Positions 10,840 to 21,324 of a stretch of 64,000 bases of DNA are shown in pieces. Each line of letters begins with the position of its first letter. Within the stretch, counting starts at the first letter, position 1. Source of the stretch: Muscardinus avellanarius (taxonomy: Eukaryota > Chordata > Mammalia > Rodentia > Gliridae). Location: contig OY726567.1 in the NCBI GenBank assembly GCA_963383645.1, positions 72,500,947-72,564,946 on the forward strand. Reading direction: 5' to 3'. The notes under the pieces were generated by a model that saw only the letters and a list, made by a program, of their open reading frames with translations, was not told the DNA's origin and ran no database searches. Position numbers and translations under genes: made by a program.

Positions 10840-11360
10840 TTTACTGAAAACCATAAAACACTGTGAAGGAAATAAAAAAGACTTAATAAATGCTCATCAA
10901 GCTGATCTATAGATGTGACTCAATTACAATAAAAATCCCAGCAGGATTTTTTTTTTTGTAAATATAGACAAGCTGATTCCCGAGCTTATATGCAAAGGCA
11001 ATAAAACTAGGAAAGTCAACCTCATTTTGAAAACTTGATTCTAGGAACTTGCTGTTAAGCTTCTGAAGTCAGCGGGGCATAGCGTCGGTCAGAGGACAGA
11101 CACATAGGTCAAAGGAATAGTATAGAGCAGCAAAATCAACTGAGAGAAACACAGGGCCAACTGATTTTTGGCAAAGGTTTAAAAGCAACTCAGTAAACAG
11201 AATGACTGGCTGTCGTTATTCAAAACATGAATCTCAGCGCATAGCTCAGACCTGATACGAACTGAAATTGGAATGGGTCACATGTGTAAATATAAAACAT
11301 AAAACTATCAACCATTTAGGAGAAAATATTTTGACTTTGGATTAGACAAGATTTGAGCTG
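10840..11360 (+). mobile_element. L1 ORF2 3' part, degraded
   Basis: TAAATGCTCATCAAGCTGATC, then AAAATCCCAGCAGGATTTTT, GGCCAACTGATTTTTGGCAA and AAACTATCAACCATTTAGGA, in L1 ORF2 order on the plus strand. Confidence 0.75.
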
Positions 11361-11361
11361 G

Positions 11362-11490
11362 GCAACTGTGGCGCACTTATAATCTCAGTACTAGGGAGCT
11401 GAGGCAGGAGGATCACAGGTTTGAGGCCAGCCTCAGCTACTTAGCTAGACTCTGAGCAACTTAACAAGACTCTGTTTAAGAATTAAAAAA
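11362..11490 (+). mobile_element. B1 half of SINE
   Basis: GCTGGGCAACTGTGGCGCAC to an A-rich linker (GAATTAAAAAATTA). Its ID half is missing and a type Y copy begins at the linker. Confidence 0.8.
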
Positions 11491-11492
11491 TT

Positions 11493-11675
11493 AGCCGGGC
11501 GTGGTGGCGCACGCTTGTAATCCCCGCGCTCGGGAGGCGGAGACAGGAGTATCGCGCCGGTTCGAAGCCAGCCTCGCAGGCTTAAGAGACCCTGTTTTCA
11601 AATAAAAATATAAAATAGGTCTGGGAGTGTAGCCCAGAGGTAGAAGGGTTTCCAGGAAACCCAGTACCACCAAAA

Positions 11676-11706
<31 letters not shown>

Positions 11707-11707
11707 G
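11493..11707 (+). mobile_element. B1-dID SINE, type Y
   Basis: GCCGGGCGTGGTGGCGCACG start, TGGGAGTGTAGCCCAGAGGT ID half, ACCCCAGTACCACC end and an (AAAT)n tail. It is inserted in the linker of the preceding B1 half. Confidence 0.92.
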
Positions 11708-11924
11708 TAAAACACAAAGTGTCCTGGTTTGGACGGTAAATCATAGTCACCTTAACTATCCCAGGAGAAGGCCATGCTGGTAATTAGCGTGAAAGCCCAA
11801 ACAGTAACAGTGGAGAAATCCAGACTCTAAATACCAACAATAACTGTCCTTGCTGGCAGGCTCTGCCACTCACGGCTCTAACCATCTCCCAACCAAAACC
11901 CAACATCTTACGATGTTACCCTCA

Positions 11925-12055
11925 TCTCACAGCTAAGAACCGGAGCTTAGGGAAGCTGGTAAGTCACCCGCCATCACAGAGCAGCTACGGGGAGTGGCCA
12001 GATTTAAACCCAGATACTTATCCACTGACTCCTGCAGCTTCTATGCAATGCCAAG
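11925..12055 (+). mobile_element. MIR fragment
   Basis: CTCATCTCACAGCTAAGAAC, AAGTCACCCGCCATCACAGA, CAGATTTAAACCCAGATACT and CCACTGACTCCTGCAGCTTC follow MIR order. Confidence 0.65.
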
Positions 12056-12089
12056 GTCGGAAAGCGAAAGGCTTTAAGATTAAAAAAAT

Positions 12090-12318
12090 GAGTGGCCCAT
12101 GCCTATAATTCCAGTATTTGGGGGGGCTAAGACAGGAGGATTGCAGGTTCAAGGCCAGCCTCAGCCACTTAGTGAGACCCTCAGCCACTTAGGGAGATCC
12201 TGTTTCAAAAATAAATAAATAAAAAGGGCTGGGGGTGTAGCTTGGAGGCACAAGGCTCTGGGGTTCAATCACCAGCACCAAAAATATATTAATAAAAATA
12301 AAATAAATAAGGTTTTAC
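12090..12318 (+). mobile_element. B1-dID SINE, type A
   Basis: GTGGCCCATGCCTATAATTC start, duplicated CAGCCACTTAG(T/G)GAGA motif, then GGGCTGGGGGTGTAGCTTGG and an A-rich tail. Confidence 0.87.
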
Positions 12319-12582
12319 ATGACCATTGAGCAAGAAAGGGAAGGGAAGAGGGAGGGATGGAGGAAGGGAGGCCATCTTCCCGTATCTATGCATTGAGGGA
12401 TGGACTTGATCTACCTGGACTCCTCCCCAGGTGGCGCCCCACCCTCAGCAGCTCCTCAGGTCAGGCCACCGTGAGGGCTCCCTGCTGAGGAGTCTCACAT
12501 CACCTGGACCAAAGTTGCTCTCGACTATGTATTCTATCTCAAAGAATACATAATTAATGTCTGCCTGCCTTCTCTTCCATTT

Positions 12583-12754
12583 CTGTATGGGGGATTGAAC
12601 TCGGGGGCATCCTACCTCTAAGCTACATCCCAGCCCCTTTTTATTTTGAAACAAGTTCTTACCAAGTTGCTGAGGCTGTCCTCAAATCTGCAATCCTCCT
12701 GTCTTAGCCTCCCAAGTACTGGGATCACAGGCGTAAGCCACCACGCCCAGCTAA
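12583..12754 (-). mobile_element. B1-dID SINE, type A
   Basis: GGGGGATTGAACTCGGGGGC to AGCCACCACGCCCAGCTAAT. Confidence 0.86.
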
Positions 12755-12993
12755 TTTCCTTCTTTTTATTGCAAAGAGTCCCATCACCCGAAGCTGGCCA
12801 TTTAAGTGTACAATTCAGTGGCATTTAGCACATTCACAATGTCGTGCAACCACCACCTCTATCTAGGTCCAGAACATCTCCATCAACCCTTGAGGAGACT
12901 CTGTACCTGACAGCGGTAACTCCCTCTCCCCAGCCTGGCACCCACTTACCTTCGTTCTGTCTCTAAGAATTTTTATTTTTTGTGGTACTGGAT

Positions 12994-13549
12994 GATAGGT
13001 TGGGTCCCCCCCTCCCACCTTTTCCCCACAGTTACTCCACAGCAGGGACAGGAGGCAGAGCCCTGGAAGCCTGAAGCAGAGATATCATGAGGTGCCTCGA
13101 GACTCCAGAGGTCGGAGAGTAAGGATGTCACAAGAGAATCTGCATTCCCACACTGCAACTCCCCCCAACCTCCCCCCTTAAAACATCGGTACTTGCACTC
13201 TGCCACATGACTCTGTCAGCCAATTGGGACTATGCGCGACTCTCCGGACCAAGTATGGTTCGTGGGTCCCTTTCCCCATGGCCGGCAGACTCCCTGAAGG
13301 TGCCGGTTGATTAGGCTGATTAAAGCCGCTGTTAGCCGGGTGTGGTGGCGCACACGCTTGTAATCCCCGTGCTTGAGAGGCAGAGACAGGAGGATCGCGC
13401 AGGTTCAAAGCCAGCCACGCTGGCTTAAGAGGCCCTGTTTCCAAATAAAAAAATATAAAAATAGGTCTGGAAATTTAAAAAGTATTAAAAATAGGTCTGG
13501 GAGTATAGCCCGGAGGTAGAAAAGTTTCCAGGAACCCCAGTACCACCAA

Positions 13550-13588
<39 letters not shown>

Positions 13589-13658
13589 AGCTGCTGTTAA
13601 TAACGTGGTTGGTGTTTGCTTCCTTTGTGACCACCCCCAACTCAATTTTAACGTTACA
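12994..13658 (+). mobile_element. solo LTR-like element, about 400 bp net, inside the SINE
   Basis: It begins TGATAGGTTGGG and ends AACGTTACA. The SINE target is CTGGA on the left (12989-12993) and CTGGG on the right (13659-13663), a 5-bp duplication with one change. There is a CCAAT-type CAGCCAATTGGG at about 13218 and ATTAAA near 13320. The family is unknown; 5-bp duplications are usual for ERVL/ERV3-type elements. Confidence 0.55.
13323..13601 (+). mobile_element. B1-dID SINE, type Y-like, inside the LTR
   Basis: GCCGGGTGTGGTGGCGCACA to CCCCAGTACCACC and an (AAAT)n tail. AAAGCCGCTGTTA on the left and AAAGCTGCTGTTA on the right are the target duplication. An AAATAGGTCTGG piece is internally repeated at about 13460 and 13489. 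Confidence 0.9.
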
Positions 13659-14269
13659 CTGGGGATTGAGACCAGGGGCATTCTACCTCTGAGCTACACC
13701 CCACTCTCAGCTCTATTTTTTATTCCTTATTTTGGGAACAGGACCTCACTAAGTTGCAGAGGGCCTCACTAAGTAGTTGAGACTGTCCACGACTGTGATC
13801 CTCCTGTCTCAGCCTCCCAAATGCTGGGATTCCAAGCGTGCACCACCACGTCTGGCTTCTAAGGATTTTCTTATTCTGAACAGCTCATGTACGTGGACTC
13901 CTATGACACATGAGCACTTGTGTCTGGCTTTTACTGAGCGAAATGTTTGTGAAGTTGACCAGCTTTCACAGGTGCTGGGAGTCGGCACCTTTTCCTGGGT
14001 GACCACAGTCCCTTGTGTGGATTTACCACGTGTGAATCCATAACGTGGCCTGGCTGTTTCTGTCTTTTGGTGACTATGAATAGTGCTGCTGCTATGAACA
14101 CCTGTTTTAATACCCGCGGATATTGTGAATACCCATTTTAATAGGTATGGGGGCATTCCTAGGGGCGGATGTGCTGGGTCGCACAGGGGCACCATGGGTA
14201 ACGCTTGGGGAACTGCCACACGTGTTCACGGCGACTCAGCTAATTTACATTCTCATCATAACTTACTTA

Positions 14270-14507
14270 CTTCCTTCCTTCCTTCCTTCCTTCCTTCCTT
14301 CCTTCCTTCCTTCCCAGCACTGGGGCTTGAACTCAGGGGGATTCTACCTCTGAGCTACACCCTAGTCCTATTTCATCTTTTGTTTTGAGACAGGGTCTAG
14401 GTTGCTGAGATTCTCAGTAAGTTGCTGAGGCTGGTCTCAAATCTTTGATCCTTCTGTCTCAGCCTCTCAAATACTGAGATTCCAGGTGTGGACCACCATG
14501 CCCGGCT
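14270..14507 (-). mobile_element. B1-dID SINE with (CTTC)n tail
   Basis: About eleven CTTC units (14270-14313) precede GCACTGGGGCTTGAACTCAG. The B1 half ends ACCATGCCCGGCTT. Confidence 0.86.
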
Positions 14508-15128
14508 TCATGATTTCTCTTATAATCTGAAAATGCAGTGGAGGCAGCTGTGCTGGAGAAAGCAGTCAGGAAAGTCTTCATGGGCCTGGAGAGCGTGGGC
14601 AGCTGAGGGCGGGTGGGCGACGGGCAGTCCAGGAGGGAGCAGCGGGCAGAGATCTTGGGGTAGGCAGGCCAGCAGGCTGGGGGCCAGCAGCTTGAGCATG
14701 TACACTAGGCATAGGAAGTCTCCCCGGTGGGTGGGAGGCCCTTTCTGCAGAGGTCGGCCTCAGGCTTGGGGTCCAGTCCACTGTCCCCAGCTCCTGCACT
14801 GGCCCCTCGCCCCTTCCCCTTCACAGATGTAACAGGAAATCTGAGCAAGAAAAGAGGGCGAGAGGAGAGCAGAGTCTGGTAATGAGGCCGCTCGTCCCGT
14901 CCTCGAGCACAGAGGTAGGTCACCAGAGCTGCCATCCATCCCCTTCCAACTGTCATAAAAGAGATGCGCTGAGCAGGAAGATACCGTACTCAACTGACAT
15001 GCAATTGAGCTGGGGAAGCCGTGGCTCCGCTTCGCTTTCTGACTTTAAATTGAACTCCCAGGAACTCCCATGGCAGGTCAGGCAGAGCCAATTAAAAAAT
15101 AATTCACTCAGTGCTGGGCCCAGGAAGG
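14508..15128. other. unique sequence before the minisatellite
   Basis: GC-rich, no recognised repeat. Open frames of 60-114 codons occur on both strands because stop codons are scarce. None shows a domain. Confidence 0.4.
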
Positions 15129-15782
15129 GGCTCAGTAACAGTGCAGGTGATGAGGATGGCAGGGAGGGCACGGAAAAGTGCAGACCTCCAGGTGACGACT
15201 AGGATAGCAAGGGCTACACACCTCCAGGAGACAGCGATGGTGAGGGCACAGGACGGTTCACACTTCAAGGAGACAATGATGGTGAGAACACAGGTCAATT
15301 CACATTTCTGGTGACGATGCTGGTGAAGACACAGGACAATTCACACCTCCAGGTGACAGAAACAAGGACACAGCACGACTATACATCTCCAGGAGACAAT
15401 GATGGTGAACACACAGGCCAGTTTACACCTCCAGTTGATGATAATGGCAAAGACATAAAACAACTGTACATCTCCAGGAGACAACGAGGGTGAGGACAAC
15501 GATGGTGAGAACACAGGTCAATTCACACCTCCAGGTGACAACGATGGTGAGGACACAGGACAATTCACACCTCCAGGTGACAACGAGGGTGAGGACACGG
15601 GACAATTCACACCTCCAGGTGACGATGCTGGTGAGGACACAGGACAATTCACACCTCTAGGTGACGATGCTGGTGAGGACAAAGGGCAATTCACACCTCC
15701 AGGGGACAATAGCACAGAGCCATGATACGTGCCTTCAGGTGAGAAGGATGGCAGCGAGGACACTGGACAGTGCACACCAGGG
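15129..15782. repeat. minisatellite, 42-bp unit, about 14-15 copies
   Basis: The unit reads GTGACAACGATGGTGAGGAC then ACAGGACAATTCACACCTCCAG. The central copies (15490-15690) are close to identical and the outer ones are diverged. Because 42 is a multiple of 3, frames stay open across it, giving 14-residue peptide repeats that I do not regard as coding. Confidence 0.9.
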
Positions 15783-16004
15783 CTGCCCTGCACACCTGAG
15801 GGCTGGAGGGCGTTAGGAGCCTCTCTGGGGATCCCTGCCATGCAAGTGGCCAGCGGGGTGTCTGGCGCCCAGGGAAGGGTCTGGCTTTCACTCTGTGACT
15901 ACACTTATGTGGGCCAAGTCACGTGGGAGAGGGTGGGTCAGTAAGATGCTGCATTGGCTTCTGTGGTCACCATAGTGGGGCTCTGCAGATGGGGATTTAG
16001 GCCA

Positions 16005-16520
16005 CAGACATGCATCCTCCTTGGTCCTGGAGGCCAGAAACTCAAGGTCGCGGTGTGGGCTGCTGGATCCTTAAGGCCTCCCCCATGTCCTGTGGATGCT
16101 GCCTCCTGGTGTCCTCACAGGCCGTCCTCTATGTGTGTTGGGTCCTCATCTCTTCCTGAAAGTGCACCAGCTAGAATGGATTCGTGCCCACCGTGTGACT
16201 TTGCTTAACTTAATTCTTAGTTCTCTTTAAAGAACCTATTTTTCAAATAGGTCCATTTTTTTTCTTTTTTTTTGTGGTATTAGGGATCGAACCCAGGGAT
16301 ATTCTAACTTCAAGCTCTACCCTCAGCTCTTTTATTATTTATTTTAAAATAGGGTCTCACTGATTGCTGAGGCTGCCCTTGAACCTGCAATCTTTCTGTG
16401 CACCTGGAATTATGAATGTGCGCCACCACATCAGCTCCGAATGTGGTCATATTTCGAGGTACCAGTGCTTAGGGCTTCAACATTTGAATTAGGAGAGTTC
16501 TGGCACTGGGACTGTTCTGC
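16005..16520 (-). mobile_element. MLT1-like MaLR LTR, antisense, split by a SINE
   Basis: GGTCCTGGAGGCCAGAAACTCAAGG, GTCCTCACAGGCCGTCCTCT, then TTAATTCTTAGTTCTCTTTAAAGAACC before the SINE. GAATGTGGTCATATTTCGAGGTAC and CTTCAACATTTGAATTAGGA follow it. The order is MLT1 reversed. Confidence 0.72.
16255..16437 (-). mobile_element. B1-dID SINE, type A
   Basis: A T-rich tail, GGTATTAGGGATCGAACCCA, and a B1 half ending GCGCCACCACATCAGC. It sits inside the MLT1-like LTR. Confidence 0.86.
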
Positions 16521-16654
16521 CAGCCCCCAGCCCCAGGTTGTATCAGATACCTGCAGCTGGCTGTACTCTATGCCCAATCCAAGGACCACAGCTGCTAAAT
16601 GTGTCATGACTTCAGACAGCAGCCACGGCACTTGCCCACTGCAGGCTACCTCCA

Positions 16655-16730
16655 AGAATCTCAAACCTGTAAGCCTCCTGTCTTAGCCTCCCCAATACTG
16701 GGATTATAGGTGTGTGCCATGATGGCGCAC
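16655..16730 (-). mobile_element. B1 5' fragment of SINE
   Basis: TCAAACCTGTAAGCCTCCTG to GTGTGTGCCATGATGGCGC. Only the promoter-proximal B1 part remains. Confidence 0.7.
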
Positions 16731-16821
16731 TAATAGAGCTTCTAAAAACCCTGCTCTGAGTCCTGGCTCAGATGAGGAGGCACTTGGCTATGATGGTACC
16801 AGGCATGATCGTTTGGAAAGA

Positions 16822-17006
16822 TGGCTCTTTTTTTTTTTTTCTTCCTGGAGCATTCTACCTCTGAGTTGTATCCTCAGCCATATTTGCTTACTTTTATTTT
16901 GAAACAGAGCCTCACTAAGTTGTGGAGGCTGGCTGTGAAACTGTGATCTTCCCGTCTCAGCCTCCAAAGTACTGAGATTGCAAGTGTGTGCCACCATGCC
17001 TGGCTG
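16822..17006 (-). mobile_element. B1-dID SINE, type A, ID half shortened
   Basis: Poly-T then GGAGCATTCTACCTCTGAGT. The first ID bases are lost. The B1 half ends CCACCATGCCTGGCT. Confidence 0.83.
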
Positions 17007-17470
17007 GAAAGATGATTCTACCCTCTTCCAGGACCGAGGACTCTCACAGAGCAGCCAGCTGGACCAGCATAAAGATGCAACAGGAAGCAAGGGTGGGAGG
17101 AGACGCAGGGGAAGGAGCAGGAGCCGGGAAAGCTCGGGTGCTCAGGAGTGCATCTGCCAGGAGGTTGTGAGCAAGATATTCCCCGGTCTCCTGCTGGTAC
17201 GTGGGTCTGAATGGGGTCTGAGGGTCACAGTCCCTAACACACACCCAAGAGACGTCAACACTGCAGAGGGACTCGGGGCCACACTGAGGAGCAAGAAGGA
17301 AGGACACCAGGAAAAAAGGAGCGAACAAACAGAGGAGAAAATTCAGGTGGACACTGAATGACAATGGCACAGAGTCAATACAGCGGTGTGAAGTTGGTAC
17401 CTGTGTATTTGGTAGAAACTGGCTTCCAGCTAGATGTATGAACATTTCTATCCACCCCTTTGCTTTTTTC

Positions 17471-17472
<2 letters not shown>
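17007..17472. other. unique sequence
   Basis: No repeat or gene is recognised. The plus-strand frame at 16978-17361 begins inside a SINE and is Arg/Glu/Ser-rich without a domain. Confidence 0.4.
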
Positions 17473-17504
<32 letters not shown>

Positions 17505-17707
17505 TACTGGGGATTGAACCCAGGGGCATTCTACCTCTGAGCTACACCCCCAACCCCAGCTCTATTTTTTATTCTTTATTTTGAAACAAGGTCTCACTGA
17601 GTTGCAAAGGGCCTCACCAAGTATCTGAGGCTGGCTGCGAACCATGGTCTTCCTGTTTCAGACTCCTGAATGCTGGGATTACAAATGTGCACCATCACAC
17701 CTGGCTC
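17473..17707 (-). mobile_element. B1-dID SINE, type C, with (TG)n in front
   Basis: (GT)n at 17474-17501 leads straight into GGTACTGGGGATTGAACCCA. Type C motif GAGTTGCAAAGGGCCTCACC is present. Confidence 0.9.
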
Positions 17708-17721
17708 CATCTACCCCCTCT

Positions 17722-17963
17722 TAAAACTGCATGAATTTGCCGGGCGTGGTGCGCACGCTTGTAATCCCCGCGCTTGGGAGGCGGAGACAGGAGGATCGCG
17801 CAGGTTCGAAGCCAGCCGTGCGCGCTGGCTTAGGAGACCCTGTTTCCAAAAAAAAAATGTAAAAATAGGTCTGGGAGTGTAGCCCGGAGGTAGAAGGGCT
17901 TCCAGGAACCCCAGTACCACCAAAAAAAAAAAAAAAAAAAAAAAAAAAACTGCATGAATTCAA
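17722..17963 (+). mobile_element. B1-dID SINE, type Y, with target duplication
   Basis: GCCGGGCGTGGTGCGCACGC (one GG lost) to CCCCAGTACCACC and a 29-base A tail. AACTGCATGAATT occurs on both sides. Confidence 0.93.
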
Positions 17964-17976
17964 CAGTAAAGCAGTG

Positions 17977-17979
<3 letters not shown>

Positions 17980-18028
<49 letters not shown>

Positions 18029-18243
18029 ATGTGCGCACATGCATAGGAAAGAGGAGACCCAGGAAGCTTGGCATTGGGAATTGAACCCAGGATGTTCTAC
18101 CTCGACCTATACCCCTAGCCCTTTTTATTTATTTATCTTGAAACAAAGCCTCACTAAATTGCTGAGGCTGGCTTTGAAGTTGCAATTCTCCTGTCTTGGC
18201 CTCCTGAGTATAGGAATACAGGCATGAACCACTGCTCCTGACT
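17980..18243 (-). mobile_element. (TG)n and B1-dID SINE
   Basis: (GT)n at 17980-18026, a short spacer, then GGGAATTGAACCCAGGATGT and a B1 half ending ACCACTGCTCCTGACTGG. Confidence 0.8.
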
Positions 18244-18244
18244 G

Positions 18245-18908
18245 GAGATTAGTAGCATTTTAAAGAGTCTAACATAGTTACTGAATCCAAAATTAAATAC
18301 TACAAAAATTTAACTGCATCTCTCTACACTAGTAACACACATAAACATAAATTTAAAGGGATATTCTTTATGATAGTTGTAAAAAGCAGAAGATGCTAGA
18401 AAGAAATTGAACAAAAACTAAACAAGATGTTTGTAGAGACAATTTTAAAATTCATTAAAAGACAGAGTAAGTCTGGTGTGGTGGCAAATGCTTGTAATCC
18501 CAGTACTCGAGAGGCTGAGATAGGAGGATCCCAGGTTCAAAGGTAGCCTCAGCAATTTAGTGAGGCTGTCAGCAACCTAGTGAGACCCTGTTTCAAAATA
18601 AGGAATAATAATAAAAAAATAATAGTGCTAGGAGTGTAGCTTGGAGATTGAATGTGCCTGTGTTCAATCCCTAGTACTAAAAAAAAAAAAAAAAAAAAAA
18701 AAAGACAGAGCAGCCAGGCGTGTTGGTGCATGCTTGTAATCCCAATACTTGGGGAGGCTGAGACAGGAGGATCTGGGTTCACGGCCAACCTCAGCTACTT
18801 AAGTGAGGCCCTCTGCAACTTAGTGAGAGCCTGTTTCAAAATAAGAATAAAAAATTGGGCTGGGGGTGTAGCTTGGAGGTAGAATGCTGGGGAGGTTCAA
18901 TCTCTAGC

Positions 18909-18961
<53 letters not shown>

Positions 18962-19080
18962 GAGACAGAGCAGACCTAAGGAAGGGGAAGGTAAACTATG
19001 TTCATAGATGGAACTACTCAATAACAGTTTTCTCCAAAGTGATATATATATTCAAAACAACTCCTACAAGTACCCTGTTA
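18245..19080 (+). mobile_element. L1 ORF2 middle part, split by two SINEs
   Basis: TGCATCTCTCTACACTAGTA, GGGATATTCTTTATGATAGT and AGAAAGAAATTGAACAAAAA precede the SINEs. ACTATGTTCATAGATGGAAC and CAAAGTGATATATATATTCA follow. This matches L1 ORF2 order. Confidence 0.68.
18472..18958 (+). mobile_element. two consecutive B1-dID SINEs
   Basis: The copies are at 18472-18700 (poly-A tail) and 18712-18958 ((CA)n tail, 18911-18956). AAAGACAGAG or AAGAGACAGAG appears before, between and after them, so the second copy used the target duplication of the first. Confidence 0.88.
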
Positions 19081-19081
19081 T

Positions 19082-19275
19082 GGGTCATGGTTTGGATTTA
19101 AACTCTCCCCCCAAAGCCCATGTGTTGGAGCCTAGCATTCAAAGCAGCAAGGTTTAGAGGTGGGCATGGCTGCAGGAGACAGGTCATGGGGCTGTGGCAT
19201 TGGGAACTATATCTGTCCCTAGATTCTTCCTCTTTGTGCTTCTCAGCTCCCAGGGGACTGTTTATAAAAAAGTCA
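19082..19275 (+). mobile_element. MaLR-type LTR fragment, rodent lineage
   Basis: TCATGGTTTGGATTTAAACT, CCCCCCAAAGCCCATGTGTTG, then AACTATATCTGTCCCTAGAT and TTCTTCCTCTTTGTGCTTCT. This is the sense strand of the family that occurs in antisense at 40185 and 56700. Confidence 0.55.
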
Positions 19276-19399
19276 CAGGACAAATTGCCATTTTGGAAAA
19301 ATGAAGCTCATGGGCTTATAGTAATATTTTAGCATCTGAGATCTTCTATTGAGTACAAACCTCTGAGGTCACAAAGGGATTAGAATAATTGCATGGTAA

Positions 19400-19401
<2 letters not shown>

Positions 19402-19445
<44 letters not shown>

Positions 19446-19646
19446 GTGAAATGTAAATCATCCAGGGGCATTCTACCTCTGAGTTGCACCCCCAGACCCT
19501 TTTATTTTTTTAATTTTGAAACAGGGTCTCCCTAAGTGGCTGAGGGACCTTGTTAAGTTGCAGAGGCTGGCATTGAGCCTGTCACCTTCCTGTCTCAGCC
19601 TTCCACGTCCTGGTATTACAAAGGTGCACCACCATAACTGCCTGGC
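19402..19646 (-). mobile_element. (TG)n and B1-dID SINE, type A
   Basis: (TG)n with TATG interruptions at 19403-19447, then CCAGGGGCATTCTACCTCTG. The B1 half is present with a decayed end. Confidence 0.8.
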
Positions 19647-20449
19647 ACGTGGCGATGGTGATACATTGCTGGAGGGCTGGGGTGAGAGTGAGGAACCTTG
19701 GTCCTACATTGTGTAGCAGGGCCCTATGCTCTGTTGTGCTGTCCCTCCAGGAATGCCACCTCTTCTCCCTGTGAGAGTCCTGCAAGGACCCCTGGGTAGA
19801 AGGAGAGGAAGTATAACCACTGAGAAATACTCATCAGAGTCTCTCCTAAACCACATCCTGCTCGGGGAGGGGGATCGCTTTGTCAGACTGCAATTCAGAA
19901 AGTTGGTCTTGCTGAGAGGAAAGGAGCCCTCCCTGCTCCAGCCCCTCCAGACCTCCTGCCTCAGCTGGGAGAGGACACAGTCAATGGGTGGGGCTCAGGG
20001 TCAAGCAAAGGGACTGGGGACACTGGCCAGGACTAACTAGAGGCAGATGGGGAAAGGATATTACTGCAGAACCGCTCGTGCATGCCACAGCCCTGAAATG
20101 CCGGTCCAGTAAAAGACTGAAGTTGAATCCTAGATTGTAGAAAGTTCCCTTCTTCCATGCTTTACCAAGATACCAACCGAGGATCACACTGAGAGCTGCA
20201 AGACACAGGCTTGCTTTTGAGGAAGAGCGTAGAGGGGAGCCCGGGACAGGAGAAGAGGCACAGTCAAGGTTACTGGAGTAACTGGAAGGGTTAAGTACCT
20301 CTAACTACCACATACATTACACAGAGCCTGAATCCCAGTAAGATTAACCCAAGTCCTCCACTGAACACTACTTTCCTTGGCTCCTTTTACCCAGCATAGC
20401 ACGTGTGGCTGTCAGCAAAGAAGTACAAGGCATGCCGCCACGAGACAGG
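19647..20449. other. unique sequence
   Basis: About 800 bp without a recognised repeat. Mixed composition, no convincing exon. A frame at 19726-20040 has no domain. Confidence 0.4.
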
Positions 20450-20735
20450 AAACACACACACGCACGTGCATGCACGCACGCACACACGCACGCACACACA
20501 TACACACACACACACACACACTTTTTTTTTTTTTGGTGTTACTGGGGTTCCTGGAAACCCTTCTGCCTCCAGGCTACACTCCCAGACCTATTTTATATAT
20601 ATTTTTTATTTGGAAACAGGGTCTCTTAAGCCAGCAAGGCTGGCTCCGTACCAGCGCGATCCTCCTGTCTCCGCCTCCCAAGCGCAGGGATTACAAGCGT
20701 GCGCCACCACGCCCGGCACACACACACATTTTGAT
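20450..20735 (-). mobile_element. B1-dID SINE, type Y, inserted in a (CA)n microsatellite
   Basis: ACAC/ACGC repeats (20453-20520) precede the SINE (20521-20718) and CACACACACA follows it, so the target duplication is part of the dinucleotide run. Confidence 0.9.
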
Positions 20736-20897
20736 AGGCAAAGTGGTACCTTTAGACGCAGATCTAACAGAGATGCTGGAATTATCAGGCAGGGAATTTA
20801 CAATAATTATGACGAATATGTTGAGAGTTCTAATGGAAATATTAGTGTGTGCAAGATCAGGTGTATAAGGTGAGTGAATGGAAACTCAAGAAAGATT

Positions 20898-21042
20898 CAG
20901 CCGTGTGCGGTGATGCATGCCAGTAATCCTGGAGCACAGGTTCAAGGACAGCCTTGGTAACTTAGCGAGACCTCGTTTCAAAATAAAAAAGAGCTGGAGG
21001 TATAGCTTGGAGGTAGAAGGTTCCTGGTTTTAATTTGTGTGT
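20898..21042 (+). mobile_element. B1-dID SINE, internally deleted
   Basis: CAGCCGTGTGCGGTGATGCA, a shortened B1 half (AATCCTGGAGCACAGGTTCA joins directly), then GAGCTGGAGGTATAGCTTGG. Confidence 0.8.
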
Positions 21043-21133
21043 GTGTTGTGTTTCATGGTTAGCTGCTTATGAGTCCTGTGTAAGAAAGTTTTGTCTATCC
21101 CAAGGTATACATTTCCTCCTAAAAGTTTGATTG

Positions 21134-21263
21134 CAAGCCAGGCATGGGGTCGCATGCCTGCAATCCCAGTACTTGGGAGGTTGATACAGGAGGATCGCAG
21201 GTTCAAGGACAACCTCAGCAAGTACTTCTCATCAACCTAGCCAGACCCCGTTTCCAAACAATC
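21134..21263 (+). mobile_element. B1 half of SINE
   Basis: AAGCCAGGCATGGGGTCGCA to GACCCCGTTTCCAAACA. There is no ID half. Confidence 0.82.
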
Positions 21264-21324
21264 AGTTTGACTGCTTCATCCTCCACATTCATATGTATAA
21301 TTCATCTAAAACGAATGTTTTCCT

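Larger units (their letters stand above)
12964..13869 (-). mobile_element. B1-dID SINE, type C, split by an LTR
   Basis: The first bases (TTTTTTGTGGTACTGG, up to 12993) are separated from the rest (GGGGATTGAGACCAGGGGCA onward, 13659-13857). The L1 target is duplicated as CTAAGAATTTT (left) and CTAAGGATTTT (right). Confidence 0.8.
12770..14267 (-). mobile_element. L1 3' end, antisense, split by a nest
   Basis: The left piece (12770-12966) has AAGTGTACAATTCAGTGGCA and GTCGTGCAACCACCACCTCT. The right piece (13858-14267) has GACTATGAATAGTGCTGCTG and GGCATTCCTAGGGGCGGATG. Both belong to the reverse of one old L1 3' end. Everything between is later insertion. Confidence 0.75.

Noticed and set aside
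15129..15782. CRISPR-like spaced repeats
   Set aside because: The units are contiguous and diverge gradually, with no unique spacers. The window is mammalian.
15518..15841. Frame with 14-residue peptide repeats
   Set aside because: It is produced by the 42-bp minisatellite, whose unit is divisible by 3. There is no start context, signal or conserved flank.
20377..20873. Overlapping 156-163-codon plus-strand frames
   Set aside because: They consist of a CA/ACGC microsatellite translation (Thr/His/Ala) followed by the antisense type Y SINE peptide.
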